A DNA stretch of 64,000 nt from Actinomycetota bacterium (GTDB lineage: Bacteria; Actinomycetota; Acidimicrobiia; IMCC26256; VFJJ01), in contig VFJJ01000018.1 in the NCBI GenBank assembly GCA_009886115.1, positions 1 to 64,000 on the forward strand, written 5' to 3'. Position numbers and translations under genes: made by a program. Position 1 is the stretch's first letter. Each line of letters starts with the position of its first letter. This document shows, piece by piece, positions 8,224-17,744 of this stretch. The notes beneath the pieces are model-generated. The model did no database searches. It was given only the letters and a program-made list of their open reading frames with translations, and was not told the DNA's origin.

Positions 8224-11200
8224 ATGGGATTGCGCAACCAGAGCCTTCGGGGCGGCGCGTACCTGGGGGTGCGCGAGGCCTTCGGCATGCTGATCCGCTT
8301 CGGCGGAGCGGTGATCTTCACGCGCGTCATCGGGGCCTCGGAGTTCGGCATCCTGGCCGGCTCCCAGGCCATCCTCTTCGTCCTCACGCTCGTGGCCCAG
8401 ATGGGTGTCGAGGTCTCGATCATCCGCCGTCAGGACGAGCCCGACCAGCGAGCCATCGACGCCGCGTTCTCGCTCGTCGCGGTCAATGGCGCCATCGCCG
8501 TGGCCGTGGGTCTGGTGGGAGCCGTGGTGGCGCTCGGCGTCGGGGTGGGCGGCCATGCCGTCGCCGTGTTCGCGGTGCTCCTCCTGTCGCTGCCCATCAA
8601 CATCATGTGGGCACCGGCCCAGGGCCAGATCGAGCGCAACTTCGGCTTCCGGTCGATGGCCTTCCTCGAGCTCACCGGCGACCTTATCCTCTACTCCGTC
8701 TCGGTCACCCTCGTGTTGGCCGGGATGGGCGTGTGGGGAACGGTCATCGGCGTCTTCGCCTGGCAGACCTGGCTGTTCGTCAGCTCCTACCGGGTCGCAC
8801 GCATCAGGCCCCGCTGGCGTTGGGACCGCGAGGAGATCGCTCGCTACCGGAAGTTCGGACGGGGCTTCAGCCTGGCCGTGGCGGCCGACCGTTCCAAGGA
8901 TCTCGTCAACCCCCTCGTCGTCGGGGCCCTGGCCGGAAGCGCTGCGGTGGGCAACGTCTTCCTGGTGCTGCGCCTGCTCGAGTCGATGGGGTTCGTGTTC
9001 CGGGCCACCTGGCGCCTGTCGCTCGCGGCGCTGAACCGGGTGCGCCACGACATGGACCGCTTCCGCCGGGGCATCGAAGAGGGCATGACCCTGCAGGTGC
9101 TCGTGGTGGGGCCGATCCTGGCTGTCGCCTGTTTCGCCATCGACGAGATCATCCCGTTCGTGTGGGACGACGAATACCCCGAAGCAGCCGCGATCTTCCC
9201 GCTCGTCGCCGTCGCGACCCTGGCGACGGGCGTCACGTCGATGCTCGTCAACGCCCTGTACTCCTTGGGGCGCACCGGTGCCGTGCTGCGAGCCAACCTG
9301 GTTCGGGCCGCGTTCTGTGCCGGGTTCGCCGCGCTCGCCGTCGAGCGCAACGGCGTGACGGGATACGGGGTCGGAGAGATCGCCGGGCTGATCTCCATCG
9401 TGGTGCTCGACGGGGCGCTGCGCCGCGAGCTCGACTTCTCGTACCGCCGCGTGCTGCCGTGGTTCGGCGCGTTCCTCCCCCTGATCGGGGCCACGGCGCT
9501 GCCCCTGGTGTGGCGACCGCTGCTGGCTCTACCGCTCGTCGCCATGCTGACGTGGCCTCGAACCCGCCGAGAGCTCGTCGGGTACGTCCGGACGGTCCTC
9601 GCTTCCCGGATGCCCGGCAGCGCTGATCCCGCTGATCCCGCTGATCCCGCTGATGTCGCTGGGCGCGAGCGTCTCGGCGCCGACCGCCTCGACATGGCGA
9701 CCGTCGACGCCGACGCCTTCGACACCTCCAGCGTGACGAATTGGGCCGAAGTGGTTCCGACCGCTGCCGAGCGCCGAAACGGCCCTGTCATACTCGATGC
9801 AGCGATCGCTGCCGATGTCGCGCGCTCGTCGAACGGCGCGCATCATCCCCATCCCACGGAGGCAACACCGGTGCCGAGTGCGAAGTCACCATCGTCGAGT
9901 CATGCGGCCCGGCCCAGCGTCGACGGTCGCGACGTGATCTTCGTCGCCTGGACGGGTCGCCCGGCGCGCACCCACGAGATCGCGCAGGCCCTGGGTGCCG
10001 AGGCCAAGATCCTGCCCGGCCATCGCACGATGAAGCCGCTGGTGCCCCTGCGGTACCTCTTCCAGGCGATCCAGACGTTGTTCTTCCTCATTCGGCGTCG
10101 CCCCGATGTGGTGCTCGTCCAGAACCCACCGGTGATGGCGGCGGCCGTCGTGTGCTTCTACGGTCGCTTCTCACGGTGCCGGGTGATCCTCGACAGCCAT
10201 CCCGGAGGCTTCGGGGCCCAGGGCGATCGGGTGTCGGCCCGTCTTCAGTGGATGCACCGCTGGGCCGTCCGGCACTCGTCGGGCGTCTTGGTGACCACCC
10301 GAGACTGGGTGCAACTCGTGAACGGCTGGGGCGGTCGGGGCATCGTCGTGCACGAGCCGCCTCCCCACTTCGAGGTCGCGGCCCCGACCGAACGCCCCGA
10401 TCGGGGGCGGGTCCTGTACGTCACGGTGTTCGCCCCCGACGAGCCGCTCGTCGAGGTGCTCGAAGCGGCACGCTCGCTCCCCGACGTCGACTTCGTGGTC
10501 ACGGGCGACCTGCGACGGTGCCCGTCCAAGATCCGTGAGCAGGCGCCCGAGAACGTGGCCTTCGTGGGCTACCTCCGAGGCGACGACTATGTACGGGCGC
10601 TGGCCGATGCCGACATGGTGCTGGCACTCACGAGCGAGCCGACATCGGTGATGCGAGCGGCGTACGAGGCGGTGTACGCGAATCGGCCGCTGCTCGTCTC
10701 CGACTGGCCTGCGCTGCGTGAGACCTTCCCGCTCGCGGTGCCCGTTCGGAACACCGCCGACTCGATCGCCGAGGCGGTCGTCGACACGCTCGACGAGTAC
10801 GACTCACAGTTGATGCTGCTGCGCGAGGCTCGACGCCTCCAGGAGCAGCGCTGGAGTGATCAGCTCGACGACCTTCGTCAGGTGATCCACGCCCCCGAGC
10901 CGATCTCGGCGTTCCGGCGCCGGTCGTTCCTGCGCCGGCAGCCGTTCCTGCGTCGGCGGGCCTGGGTGATCGTGCTGACGGGTCTCCTGGCCTTCGGGAT
11001 GGCCACGCTCCAAGCCGGCAACGAAGTGGTCGACTACACGGCCGAGGCCAGTCTCAACGTGCAGTCGGGGGCGTCCGATGAAGGCCCCGGGCAGGCCTTC
11101 GAGGCCACCAGGCAGGCACTCAACTACGTGACCGTCATCGAACGCGACCAGATCATCCGCACGCACGTGGCCGCGAACATCAACGCCACCGAGTCGACCG

Positions 11201-12096
11201 TCGAAGAGAACCTCGGCATCGCCACCAAGGGCGACACGTCGGTGCTCAAGCTCACGTACACGGCGTCCAACCCCGAGACCGCGCTCCGAGCCGTCGAGCT
11301 CGCTGTCGAGGTGATCACGGCGCAGAACGGCTACGCGACGCCGCCGATCCCGGCCGGCTCGGTGGTGGTCGTCGAGTTCGACCGAACGCCGACCGAGTCG
11401 GGGGGCAAGCTCTTCACCCCGATCAACTCGCTCATCATCGGGCTGTTCCTCGGGCTCGTCCTCGCCGTCATCTGGGAACGCAACGACACCCGGGTCGACA
11501 GCGCCGAGCAGCTCATCGGGCTCGTTCCCGCCCCGGTCTCCGACGCCTCGCTGGTGGGACCGGCGCCGGCGCTGCTGCGGCGCTGGGTCGTCGGGTTCAC
11601 CGGGACCCTGGCCAAGGTGGGTCTCGTGTCGTCACCGCCGGGTCACATGAGCGCGACGGCATGGGTCGCCGACTGGTTGGCCTCGGCGTACCCGGAAATC
11701 TTCCCGGCGCTGGGGAGCCCGTTCTCGTCGCGGGTGGTGCAGGTCGAGCCCCAAGACGCCAGGCCCAAATCGTCGCGAACGCGGTCGACGTCTCGCGAGC
11801 CCCTCGATGTTGAGCTGATCGCGGCCGGGACCGTGACCGGTGGCGAGAACGGCGAGGCTGCAGCCCTCGAGTCGACGTTCCTCGTGCTGGTGGTGCCCAC
11901 GGGTTCCCGTACATCACACGTCACCCGCTCGGTGCGCACCCTGCGCCAGCTCGGCATCGAGGTCGGCTGGACGGTGCTCGCGCCATCGAGCCGGCTCCGC
12001 CGTCGACTGGTGCCTCCGATCGCGCTGCTCCGGGGCCGGACCCGCCTCATGCACGAGCTCGCCGACGATCCCCCTCGTCTGCGCGTGACCGAATGA
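8224..12096 (+). CDS. Three-part fusion: Wzx-type flippase, GT4-like glycosyltransferase, Wzz-like chain-length domain
   Basis: One open frame of 1290 residues. Residues 1-465 have about 12-14 hydrophobic helices and a MATE/Wzx-like opening (RGGAYLGVREAFGMLIRFG), as in lipid-linked oligosaccharide flippases. Residues 465-565 are a low-complexity linker beginning with an ADP tripeptide repeat. Residues 565-890 are a GT-B glycosyltransferase (RRPDVVLVQNPP, late SVMRAAYEAV-YANRPLLVSD donor region). Residues 905-1290 have two helices (about 910-930 and 1065-1085) bracketing an extracytoplasmic segment, as in Wzz/Wzc chain-length regulators, and a soluble tail without an obvious kinase Walker motif. 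The ATG at 8224 is preferred; a GTG at 8200 is possible. These are normally separate genes. Confidence 0.82.
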   Translation: MGLRNQSLRGGAYLGVREAFGMLIRFGGAVIFTRVIGASEFGILAGSQAILFVLTLVAQMGVEVSIIRRQDEPDQRAIDAAFSLVAVNGAIAVAVGLVGAVVALGVGVGGHAVAVFAVLLLSLPINIMWAPAQGQIERNFGFRSMAFLELTGDLILYSVSVTLVLAGMGVWGTVIGVFAWQTWLFVSSYRVARIRPRWRWDREEIARYRKFGRGFSLAVAADRSKDLVNPLVVGALAGSAAVGNVFLVLRLLESMGFVFRATWRLSLAALNRVRHDMDRFRRGIEEGMTLQVLVVGPILAVACFAIDEIIPFVWDDEYPEAAAIFPLVAVATLATGVTSMLVNALYSLGRTGAVLRANLVRAAFCAGFAALAVERNGVTGYGVGEIAGLISIVVLDGALRRELDFSYRRVLPWFGAFLPLIGATALPLVWRPLLALPLVAMLTWPRTRRELVGYVRTVLASRMPGSADPADPADPADVAGRERLGADRLDMATVDADAFDTSSVTNWAEVVPTAAERRNGPVILDAAIAADVARSSNGAHHPHPTEATPVPSAKSPSSSHAARPSVDGRDVIFVAWTGRPARTHEIAQALGAEAKILPGHRTMKPLVPLRYLFQAIQTLFFLIRRRPDVVLVQNPPVMAAAVVCFYGRFSRCRVILDSHPGGFGAQGDRVSARLQWMHRWAVRHSSGVLVTTRDWVQLVNGWGGRGIVVHEPPPHFEVAAPTERPDRGRVLYVTVFAPDEPLVEVLEAARSLPDVDFVVTGDLRRCPSKIREQAPENVAFVGYLRGDDYVRALADADMVLALTSEPTSVMRAAYEAVYANRPLLVSDWPALRETFPLAVPVRNTADSIAEAVVDTLDEYDSQLMLLREARRLQEQRWSDQLDDLRQVIHAPEPISAFRRRSFLRRQPFLRRRAWVIVLTGLLAFGMATLQAGNEVVDYTAEASLNVQSGASDEGPGQAFEATRQALNYVTVIERDQIIRTHVAANINATESTVEENLGIATKGDTSVLKLTYTASNPETALRAVELAVEVITAQNGYATPPIPAGSVVVVEFDRTPTESGGKLFTPINSLIIGLFLGLVLAVIWERNDTRVDSAEQLIGLVPAPVSDASLVGPAPALLRRWVVGFTGTLAKVGLVSSPPGHMSATAWVADWLASAYPEIFPALGSPFSSRVVQVEPQDARPKSSRTRSTSREPLDVELIAAGTVTGGENGEAAALESTFLVLVVPTGSRTSHVTRSVRTLRQLGIEVGWTVLAPSSRLRRRLVPPIALLRGRTRLMHELADDPPRLRVTE
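9622..9657 (+). repeat. 9-bp tandem repeat in the flippase-glycosyltransferase linker
   Basis: Three perfect copies and one degenerate copy of GCTGATCCC. In frame they encode Ala-Asp-Pro repeats at the flippase/linker junction. Copy-number change would alter linker length without shifting the frame. Confidence 0.9.
9858..9873 (+). promoter_or_regulatory. Possible internal ribosome site and GTG start for the glycosyltransferase part
   Basis: GGAGG at 9858-9862 is followed after 8 bases by an in-frame GTG (9871), about 16 codons before recognisable glycosyltransferase sequence begins. It could be the relict start of a once separate gene, or still give a shorter glycosyltransferase-Wzz product alongside the full fusion. 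Confidence 0.45.
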
Positions 12097-12169
12097 GCGA
12101 GCGGGTCACGGGCACATCCGGCAGGTGCGTGCCGGCGGGTGACGGCGCGTGCCCCGCCGTCACGATCGC

Positions 12170-13657
12170 ATGAGCGTCGCCTGGCCTGGTCCGGCCTTCG
12201 ACGGTCTCGACCAGGACGAGCGCGAGCCGCTTCCGGCGTGGCTGGTGGCCAGCTCGGCGGTCATCGGCGCGGTCCTCGTGGGCCTGGCGAGCGGGTACGG
12301 CTCGGGCGCTGCGGTTGGCGCAGCGCTGCTCGTTGCCGGGGCGCTCTGGCTGGCGGTGCGGCCGACGGTGTGCCTGATGATCCTCGTGGGCGCGGCGGCG
12401 CCCCTGTCGGGTCTACGGCGCGGTTTCCCCGTTCCCCAACTTCGAGCCGGCGAGGCTGCCATGTTGGCGGCCGGCGGGATCCTGGTGGTGCTCGGTCGGC
12501 GCTCGATCCACGCCAAGTGGGCCATCCTCGAGTGGCTGTTCTTCGGCTACGTGGCGGCCACCATCGGCATCGGCTTCTACGCCCTCCGCCAGAGCGGCGA
12601 ATCGGCCTCGGCCGACAGCTTCGGGATCCTGTTGGTGCCGGTGTTCCACCTGTTCCTCTACCTGGCGGTCAGGGTCGCCGCGGGCCGTCCCGGAATGCGC
12701 GAGCGGGGGATCCGGGTGCTGATGCTGAGCAGCATCCCGGTCTCGATCATCTCCATCCTCCAGTACTTCGACATCGCCGGGATGAAGAACCGACTCAGCG
12801 AGTACACCGACCTGGGCCAGTTCTCGACCAACGTCGAGCAGGGCTACGTGGCCCGCGCCACCGGGCCGTTCGCCCACTGGCACCTGCTCGCCGGATTCCT
12901 GTTCCCGATCCTGCTGGTCGCGGTGGCCATCGCGCTCGACAAGGCCTGGCACATCATCTCGCCGACCGCCCTCGGCGTGGTCGCGACGTTCGGCGGCATC
13001 GCCATGGTGCTGACCCTCACGTACACCGCGTTCGTGGGTCTGCTCGTGGGGACGCTGCTCGTGGGGGCCTGGGCCCGCAAGGCCACCGTGATGGCGATGG
13101 TGTTGATGTTGGTGACCGTGGTTGCCGGGTTCGCGTTCTCCGAACAGCTCGCCGGGCGTTTCAGCGACCAATTCTCGGGCGTGGAGTCGGCCGGCGGGAA
13201 CCGGTTCATCCCGAGCACCTTGAACTTCCGGTTCAGCGTGTGGACCGAGCAGTTCCTCCCGGTCATCCTCGAAAAACCCACCGTGGGCTACGGGCCGACG
13301 ACGCCCAAGGACGTCACGTGGGAGTTCACCGAGTCGGTGTACATCACGATGCTGCTGCGCGGCGGGCTGATCCTGCTCGCGATCTTCCTGGCCTACTGGT
13401 TCGCGCTGCTCGCCCGATCGTGGGCGACGCGTAACGACGCCGACCCCGCGGTGCGGATACCGGCTCGGGCGCTCACGGCTTCAGTGATCGTGCTCATCCC
13501 GATGAACGCCGTCTTCCCGTACTACACCTCGCCCGGGCTCCCGCACGTGCTGGCGGTGCTGGCGGGCCTGGCCTTCGCTCCGACGCACGAACGCCTCACG
13601 AAGGCACCTGCTGAGCGCCGCGCCTCCAGCTCCCAGCCCGCCTCGGCGTTGCCCTAG
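12170..13657 (+). CDS. O-antigen polymerase/ligase family membrane protein
   Basis: A 495-aa protein with about 10-12 membrane helices and one large extracytoplasmic loop (about residues 320-390) containing FSVWTEQFLPVILEKPTVGYGP. This GYGP loop is a hallmark of the Wzy/WaaL O-antigen polymerase and ligase family, which joins lipid-linked repeat units or transfers them to an acceptor. It follows the flippase fusion by 73 bp on the same strand, giving flippase, glycosyltransferase, chain-length control and polymerase in two consecutive genes. I chose ATG 12170 over 12149. Polymerase versus ligase cannot be decided from sequence. Confidence 0.82.
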   Translation: MSVAWPGPAFDGLDQDEREPLPAWLVASSAVIGAVLVGLASGYGSGAAVGAALLVAGALWLAVRPTVCLMILVGAAAPLSGLRRGFPVPQLRAGEAAMLAAGGILVVLGRRSIHAKWAILEWLFFGYVAATIGIGFYALRQSGESASADSFGILLVPVFHLFLYLAVRVAAGRPGMRERGIRVLMLSSIPVSIISILQYFDIAGMKNRLSEYTDLGQFSTNVEQGYVARATGPFAHWHLLAGFLFPILLVAVAIALDKAWHIISPTALGVVATFGGIAMVLTLTYTAFVGLLVGTLLVGAWARKATVMAMVLMLVTVVAGFAFSEQLAGRFSDQFSGVESAGGNRFIPSTLNFRFSVWTEQFLPVILEKPTVGYGPTTPKDVTWEFTESVYITMLLRGGLILLAIFLAYWFALLARSWATRNDADPAVRIPARALTASVIVLIPMNAVFPYYTSPGLPHVLAVLAGLAFAPTHERLTKAPAERRASSSQPASALP

Positions 13658-13688
13658 GCGTTGCGCTCGGCGTAGCCGTAGACGCTGC

Positions 13689-14909
13689 CTACACAGCGAA
13701 GTCGGTTGCCCAGAACTGCTCGACGATCGTGCCGTGCTCGTTGAGCGTGACCAGATCGCCGATCGTGAGCGTGTTGGGGTCCGACCAGTCCCAGACGAAC
13801 GCGGTGTAGCCGTTGAAGCCGTCGTCGACCTTGGCGATGAGGTGGGCCACGAGCTCCTCATTCCACAGGGGGACGGGGTCGCCGAGATGGTTGAAGAAGC
13901 CGTACTCGGTCCCCACGATCGGGTACTCGTCGACGTACCGGCCGACGACGTTCTCCCACGACTCGAGCTCGTCGCCGCAGAAACAGGTGTTGAGGTTGGC
14001 ATAGCGATGGTTCGCGAAGGCGATGTTCGGTGCGCCGCCGAGCAGCTCGCCGTCGAGGTCGAGGATCTCGTCGGCGTGCTTCGTCGAGAAGCCCCACGAG
14101 TAGTCGATGGTGTCGGCGATGAGGAGGCCTCGGTATCCGAAGTCGTTGCGGAAGAGCTCGACGGTCTCGGTGGTCGTGTCGATCCACTCGTCCCAGGTCA
14201 CCTCGTGGGGCTCGTTCCATGGCTCGTAGACGACCTGGGTGTTGGCCTCGAACCGCTCGTAAACGTCGCGCATCATGCCGTGCACCGAGCTGGCCTCCTC
14301 GGGCCAGTCGGCTCCGGCTCCGAGGCTGTCCCACCAGCTGATGATGATGAGGAGCCCGACGGCGTTGGCGTCGGCGACGATGGCCTCGAGGCGCTCGAGG
14401 TAGGCGTCCTTGCCGCCGAGCTCGTACACGTCGTTCTCGTAGGTGGCCAGGGCGACCGGCACCCGCAGCGTGTTCACCCCCAGCTCGGCCATGCGGGCAA
14501 AGATGGTCGAGCGCTCGTCGAAGTTCCGGGCCGCGGTGGGTCCGATCCCGTCGTCGGGCGAGCCGTCCGGCTTGGTGTAGAAGGGCAACAGGTACGCGGT
14601 CGCCCCCTTGACCACGAAACGCTTGTCGTCCTGCACGAGCACGTTGACCTCGGTGTGCAGCCTCGCCCCGGACGCGGCTCGGGCCTGAGCGGCGGCGGCG
14701 GACCCCTCGTGGGAGCGATTCCCGTCGTCCCCTCCACCCCCTGACGTGGCAACGACGATCGCCACCACCAGCGCGACCACCAGCGCGCCGGACACCAAGG
14801 CAACGAGGCGCCAGCGGCTCGGCTTTCCCGTCCCCGACTTCTCGGGCGACGACGGAGTCTCCGGCTCCGGCTCCGGCGATGCCGGGGTTTCCGGCGATCC
14901 GGTGGTCAT
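13689..14909 (-). CDS. Membrane-anchored glycoside hydrolase family 5-like enzyme
   Basis: A 406-aa type II membrane protein. The short cytoplasmic tail is Pro/Glu/Ser-rich, the single helix is at about residues 30-50 (LVALVSGALVVALVVAIVVA), and a clan A (beta/alpha)8 hydrolase follows. The acid/base region is VYEPWNEPHEV; the nucleophile region is IVGTEYGFF; ELGVNTLRVPVA matches the early GH5 strand. It is the last gene of the polysaccharide operon and overlaps the acetyltransferase stop by 4 bp. This suggests it trims, edits or releases the polymer made by its neighbours rather than degrading food. Substrate unknown. Confidence 0.82.
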   Translation of the reverse strand: MTTGSPETPASPEPEPETPSSPEKSGTGKPSRWRLVALVSGALVVALVVAIVVATSGGGGDDGNRSHEGSAAAAQARAASGARLHTEVNVLVQDDKRFVVKGATAYLLPFYTKPDGSPDDGIGPTAARNFDERSTIFARMAELGVNTLRVPVALATYENDVYELGGKDAYLERLEAIVADANAVGLLIIISWWDSLGAGADWPEEASSVHGMMRDVYERFEANTQVVYEPWNEPHEVTWDEWIDTTTETVELFRNDFGYRGLLIADTIDYSWGFSTKHADEILDLDGELLGGAPNIAFANHRYANLNTCFCGDELESWENVVGRYVDEYPIVGTEYGFFNHLGDPVPLWNEELVAHLIAKVDDGFNGYTAFVWDWSDPNTLTIGDLVTLNEHGTIVEQFWATDFAV

Positions 14910-15565
14910 CGTCGCCCGGGTTCGTCGAGCCAGGCGTAGGCGTGGTCGTAGATCCCCGCCCCGCACGGCAGGGCGTCGCGCTGGCCGCGGATCTGGGCCG
15001 GGCTGCCGACTGCGATGGCGCCGGCGGGCACGTCGCGGGTGACGACCGATCCGGCGCCGATCAGTGATCCGGCGCCGATGCGGACCCCGGGAAGGATCAC
15101 GCTCCGTGCGCCGATCGCTACGCCGTCCTCGACGATGGCCCCGCCGACGCAGTCGAGGTAGCTCGGGCACGGCGGATGGGGATCGTCGGTGAACACCACA
15201 TGGGGACCGCAGAACACGTCGTCGCCCAGCGTCACCGACGAGAGGAAGCCGCCGGTGTGGATCCGGGTCCGGGCCCCGACGGTGTTGCCGGGCTCGAGGT
15301 GGGCGCCGCTGCCGACCGAGCTGCGGTCACCGATCGTGTTGCCTTCGCGGACCATGGAGCCGTGGCCGATCTGGACGCCCGCTCCGAGGGTCACGCCCTG
15401 GTAGAGCACCGCGTAGGCCCGCACCACCGTGCCCGGTCCGAGGACCAGGGGGCCGGTGTCCCCATCGCGTGTGGGGTGAGCGAGCACACAGGGCCCGAGG
15501 ATCTGGGCCTCGTCGAGGCCGATCACATCGCCGAGGATCTCGACCCCGTTCGGGAGGTTCGTCAC
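14906..15565 (-). CDS. Left-handed beta-helix sugar N-acetyltransferase (WbpD-like)
   Basis: A 219-aa protein built almost wholly of hexapeptide repeats (for example IGHGSM, VGSGAH, IGARSV, IGAGSL), with the catalytic-type segment HTGGFLSSVTLGDDVFCGPHVVF and a short C-terminal tail. It resembles WbpD/WlbB, which acetylates the 3-amino group of a UDP-2-acetamido-3-amino uronic acid. Genes of WbpE and WbpB type lie directly upstream, all with 4-bp overlaps, which strengthens the reading. Confidence 0.82.
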   Translation of the reverse strand: MTNLPNGVEILGDVIGLDEAQILGPCVLAHPTRDGDTGPLVLGPGTVVRAYAVLYQGVTLGAGVQIGHGSMVREGNTIGDRSSVGSGAHLEPGNTVGARTRIHTGGFLSSVTLGDDVFCGPHVVFTDDPHPPCPSYLDCVGGAIVEDGVAIGARSVILPGVRIGAGSLIGAGSVVTRDVPAGAIAVGSPAQIRGQRDALPCGAGIYDHAYAWLDEPGRR

Positions 15566-16584
15566 AACCCCAGTCTCGCGTAGTCGGACACTGTCACCGG
15601 CTCACCGTCGAGGCGCCACGACAAGTCGGCAGCATGGAGGGCCTCGACGACCTTGAGGCCGAACCAGCCGTCGGAGATGTGGACCGTTCCGGTCTCGCAC
15701 GCCTGGAGGAAATGCGAGATCTGTCGGCCCAGGGGCTCGGCCGCGGAGACGTGCGGCACGACCGTGTCGCCGTAGCGGTAGGTGAGCTGGTACTCACCGA
15801 AGTCGGGGCTGTCGGGGATCACGACGCCCTTGTCGTAGACCTTGATCGGCTCGTCGTTCTGCGTGTCGTCGTACACGACCATGCGCTGCTCGCCGACGAT
15901 CGTGAGGTCGCGCACCTTCTTCGGGGCCAACCACGAGACCGTGACCGAGGCGATGATCCCGGACGGGAACTGCATGTTGATGAACGCCACGTCGGGAACG
16001 CCTCCAAGCACCTGGCGTGCCGCCGTCTGCACCGAGACCGGGGTCTCGTTCAAGAGTTGGAAGATGATCGAGAAATCGTGCGGTGCGAGATCCCAGATGA
16101 CATTGGCGTCGTGACGAACCAGTCCGAGGTTCAGTCGAGAAGATGTGACGTAATGGACCTTCCCGAGGTGGCCAGTATTGAGGTAATGGCCCAGCAGATC
16201 GATGCGGGGACTGAACAAGAAGGTGTGGCCGACCATCAGAGCCAGCTGGCGCTCCTCGGCCAGGGCAACCATCTCGCGGGCTTCCTCGACGGTGCCGGCC
16301 ATGGGCTTTTCGACCAACACGTGCCGCCCGGCCCGGAGCGCGGCCTTGGCGATGACCCCATGCGACTCGACGGGTGTCGCGATGATGACCCCCTGCACGT
16401 CGGGATCGGCCAGTGCGTCGTCGAGATCGAGCTTCAGCTCCAGCCCCGGATAGGTGCCAGCCACGTTCGAGAGCCGGTCGACGCTGGCGTCGATGGCGAC
16501 GACGTTCTGCGCCCCCGTGGCGCTCACGAGGTTCCGGAGGATCTTCTGGCCCCAGTAGCCCAGACCGACCATGGCGATCTTCAT
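15562..16584 (-). CDS. Gfo/Idh/MocA-family NAD-dependent sugar dehydrogenase (WbpB-like)
   Basis: A 340-aa oxidoreductase with an N-terminal Rossmann fold (KIAMVGLGYWGQKILRNL), the conserved VEKPMAGTVEEAREM segment carrying the EKP lysine near residue 95, and a C-terminal alpha/beta domain. In diacetamido-uronic acid synthesis WbpB oxidises C3 of UDP-GlcNAcA before transamination. The start at 16584 overlaps the aminotransferase stop by 4 bp; the long upstream extension of the frame is a shadow. The first enzyme of that pathway, UDP-GlcNAc 6-dehydrogenase, is not in this window. Confidence 0.85.
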   Translation of the reverse strand: MKIAMVGLGYWGQKILRNLVSATGAQNVVAIDASVDRLSNVAGTYPGLELKLDLDDALADPDVQGVIIATPVESHGVIAKAALRAGRHVLVEKPMAGTVEEAREMVALAEERQLALMVGHTFLFSPRIDLLGHYLNTGHLGKVHYVTSSRLNLGLVRHDANVIWDLAPHDFSIIFQLLNETPVSVQTAARQVLGGVPDVAFINMQFPSGIIASVTVSWLAPKKVRDLTIVGEQRMVVYDDTQNDEPIKVYDKGVVIPDSPDFGEYQLTYRYGDTVVPHVSAAEPLGRQISHFLQACETGTVHISDGWFGLKVVEALHAADLSWRLDGEPVTVSDYARLGL

Positions 16585-17744
16585 GACGCCTCCTTGATTG
16601 CGCTCGTCAGGACCTGGACGCAGGCCGAGACCTGCGACGGGGTGATGCCGGGGAACAGCGGCAGGGACAGGATGCGATGCGCCAACCGCTCGGAGACGGG
16701 GAACTGTCCGAGACGACCGAGAGCGTCGGCGCCGTCTTGGAGATGCACGGGGACGGGATAGTGGATGGCGGCGCCGACCCCGGCCGCATGGAGGGAGTCG
16801 AGGACCCGGTCGCGGTGCTCGACCTGCACGACCATCAGGTGGTGGACGTGACGCCCCCGGGGATCGATGGTGAACACCTCGGCGCCGTCGACGGAGGCGA
16901 GCTCCTCGTGGTACTGCGCGACGGCGCCATCGCGGCGAACCTGGTCGGCCTCGATGCGCCGCAGCTTCACGGCGAGGAACGCCGCTTGCAGCTCGTCCAT
17001 CCGCTCGTTGAAGCCCATGGAGGAGTGCACGTAACGGCGGACGGAGCCATGGCTGCGGAGCAGCTCGATCTGCTCGGCGATCGCGTGGTCGTTCGTGGTG
17101 ACACCACCGGCGTCGCCGAGCGCCCCCAGGTTCTTGCCGGGATAGAAGCTGAAGCTCGCCGCGCGCCCCCACGCCCCGGCGGCGATGCCGTCGTACGACG
17201 CGCCGATGGCCTGGGCGGCATCCTCGAACAGCATGAGGTCGTGGCGGGCGGCCATCGCCGCCAACTCGGTCATCGGGGCGCACTGGCCGTACAGGTGCAC
17301 GGGCAGGAGGGCCCGTGTGTTGGGCGTGATGGCGGCCTCGACCGCTGCGAGGTCGATGAGCGCGGTACGGGGGTCGACGTCGACGAGCACCGGCGTCGCC
17401 CCGGTGTGGTGCACGCCCTCGGCCGTGGCCCAGAAGGTGTTGGCCGGGATGATCACCTCGTCGCCCGGGCCGATGCCGGCCGCGAGGAGCATCATGATGA
17501 TCGAGCAGGTTCCCGATGCGACGCCGAGGGCGCGTTCGACGCCGACGTATGCCGCGAGATCACGCTCGAACGCTGCGACCTCGGGACCGCTGATGAAGAT
17601 GCTGCTGCGGAAGACCCGGTCGAACGCGCCACGGAGCTCGTCGGCGATCGGCGCGTGGACGATCTCGAGGTCGATCAGCGGGATGGGGTGCGTCAGGGCC
17701 GTGATCATCGAGCCTTCCGGTTCGGTTCTGCTGTCGGTGGTCAC
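16581..17744 (-). CDS. DegT/DnrJ/EryC1/StrS sugar aminotransferase (WbpE-like)
   Basis: A 387-aa PLP enzyme. The PLP lysine is in SFYPGKNLGALGDAG near residue 195, preceded by MLFEDAAQAIGASYDG, both diagnostic of nucleotide-sugar aminotransferases. RYVHSSMGFNERMDELQAAFL is the usual dimer and substrate segment. It would put an amino group on the 3-keto sugar from the WbpB-like enzyme. It overlaps both neighbours by 4 bp. Confidence 0.88.
   Translation of the reverse strand: MTTDSRTEPEGSMITALTHPIPLIDLEIVHAPIADELRGAFDRVFRSSIFISGPEVAAFERDLAAYVGVERALGVASGTCSIIMMLLAAGIGPGDEVIIPANTFWATAEGVHHTGATPVLVDVDPRTALIDLAAVEAAITPNTRALLPVHLYGQCAPMTELAAMAARHDLMLFEDAAQAIGASYDGIAAGAWGRAASFSFYPGKNLGALGDAGGVTTNDHAIAEQIELLRSHGSVRRYVHSSMGFNERMDELQAAFLAVKLRRIEADQVRRDGAVAQYHEELASVDGAEVFTIDPRGRHVHHLMVVQVEHRDRVLDSLHAAGVGAAIHYPVPVHLQDGADALGRLGQFPVSERLAHRILSLPLFPGITPSQVSACVQVLTSAIKEAS

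Noticed and set aside
9871-12096. Splitting the fusion into separate annotated genes
   Set aside because: No stop codon separates the parts, so the full frame is annotated and the internal start is only noted as a possibility.
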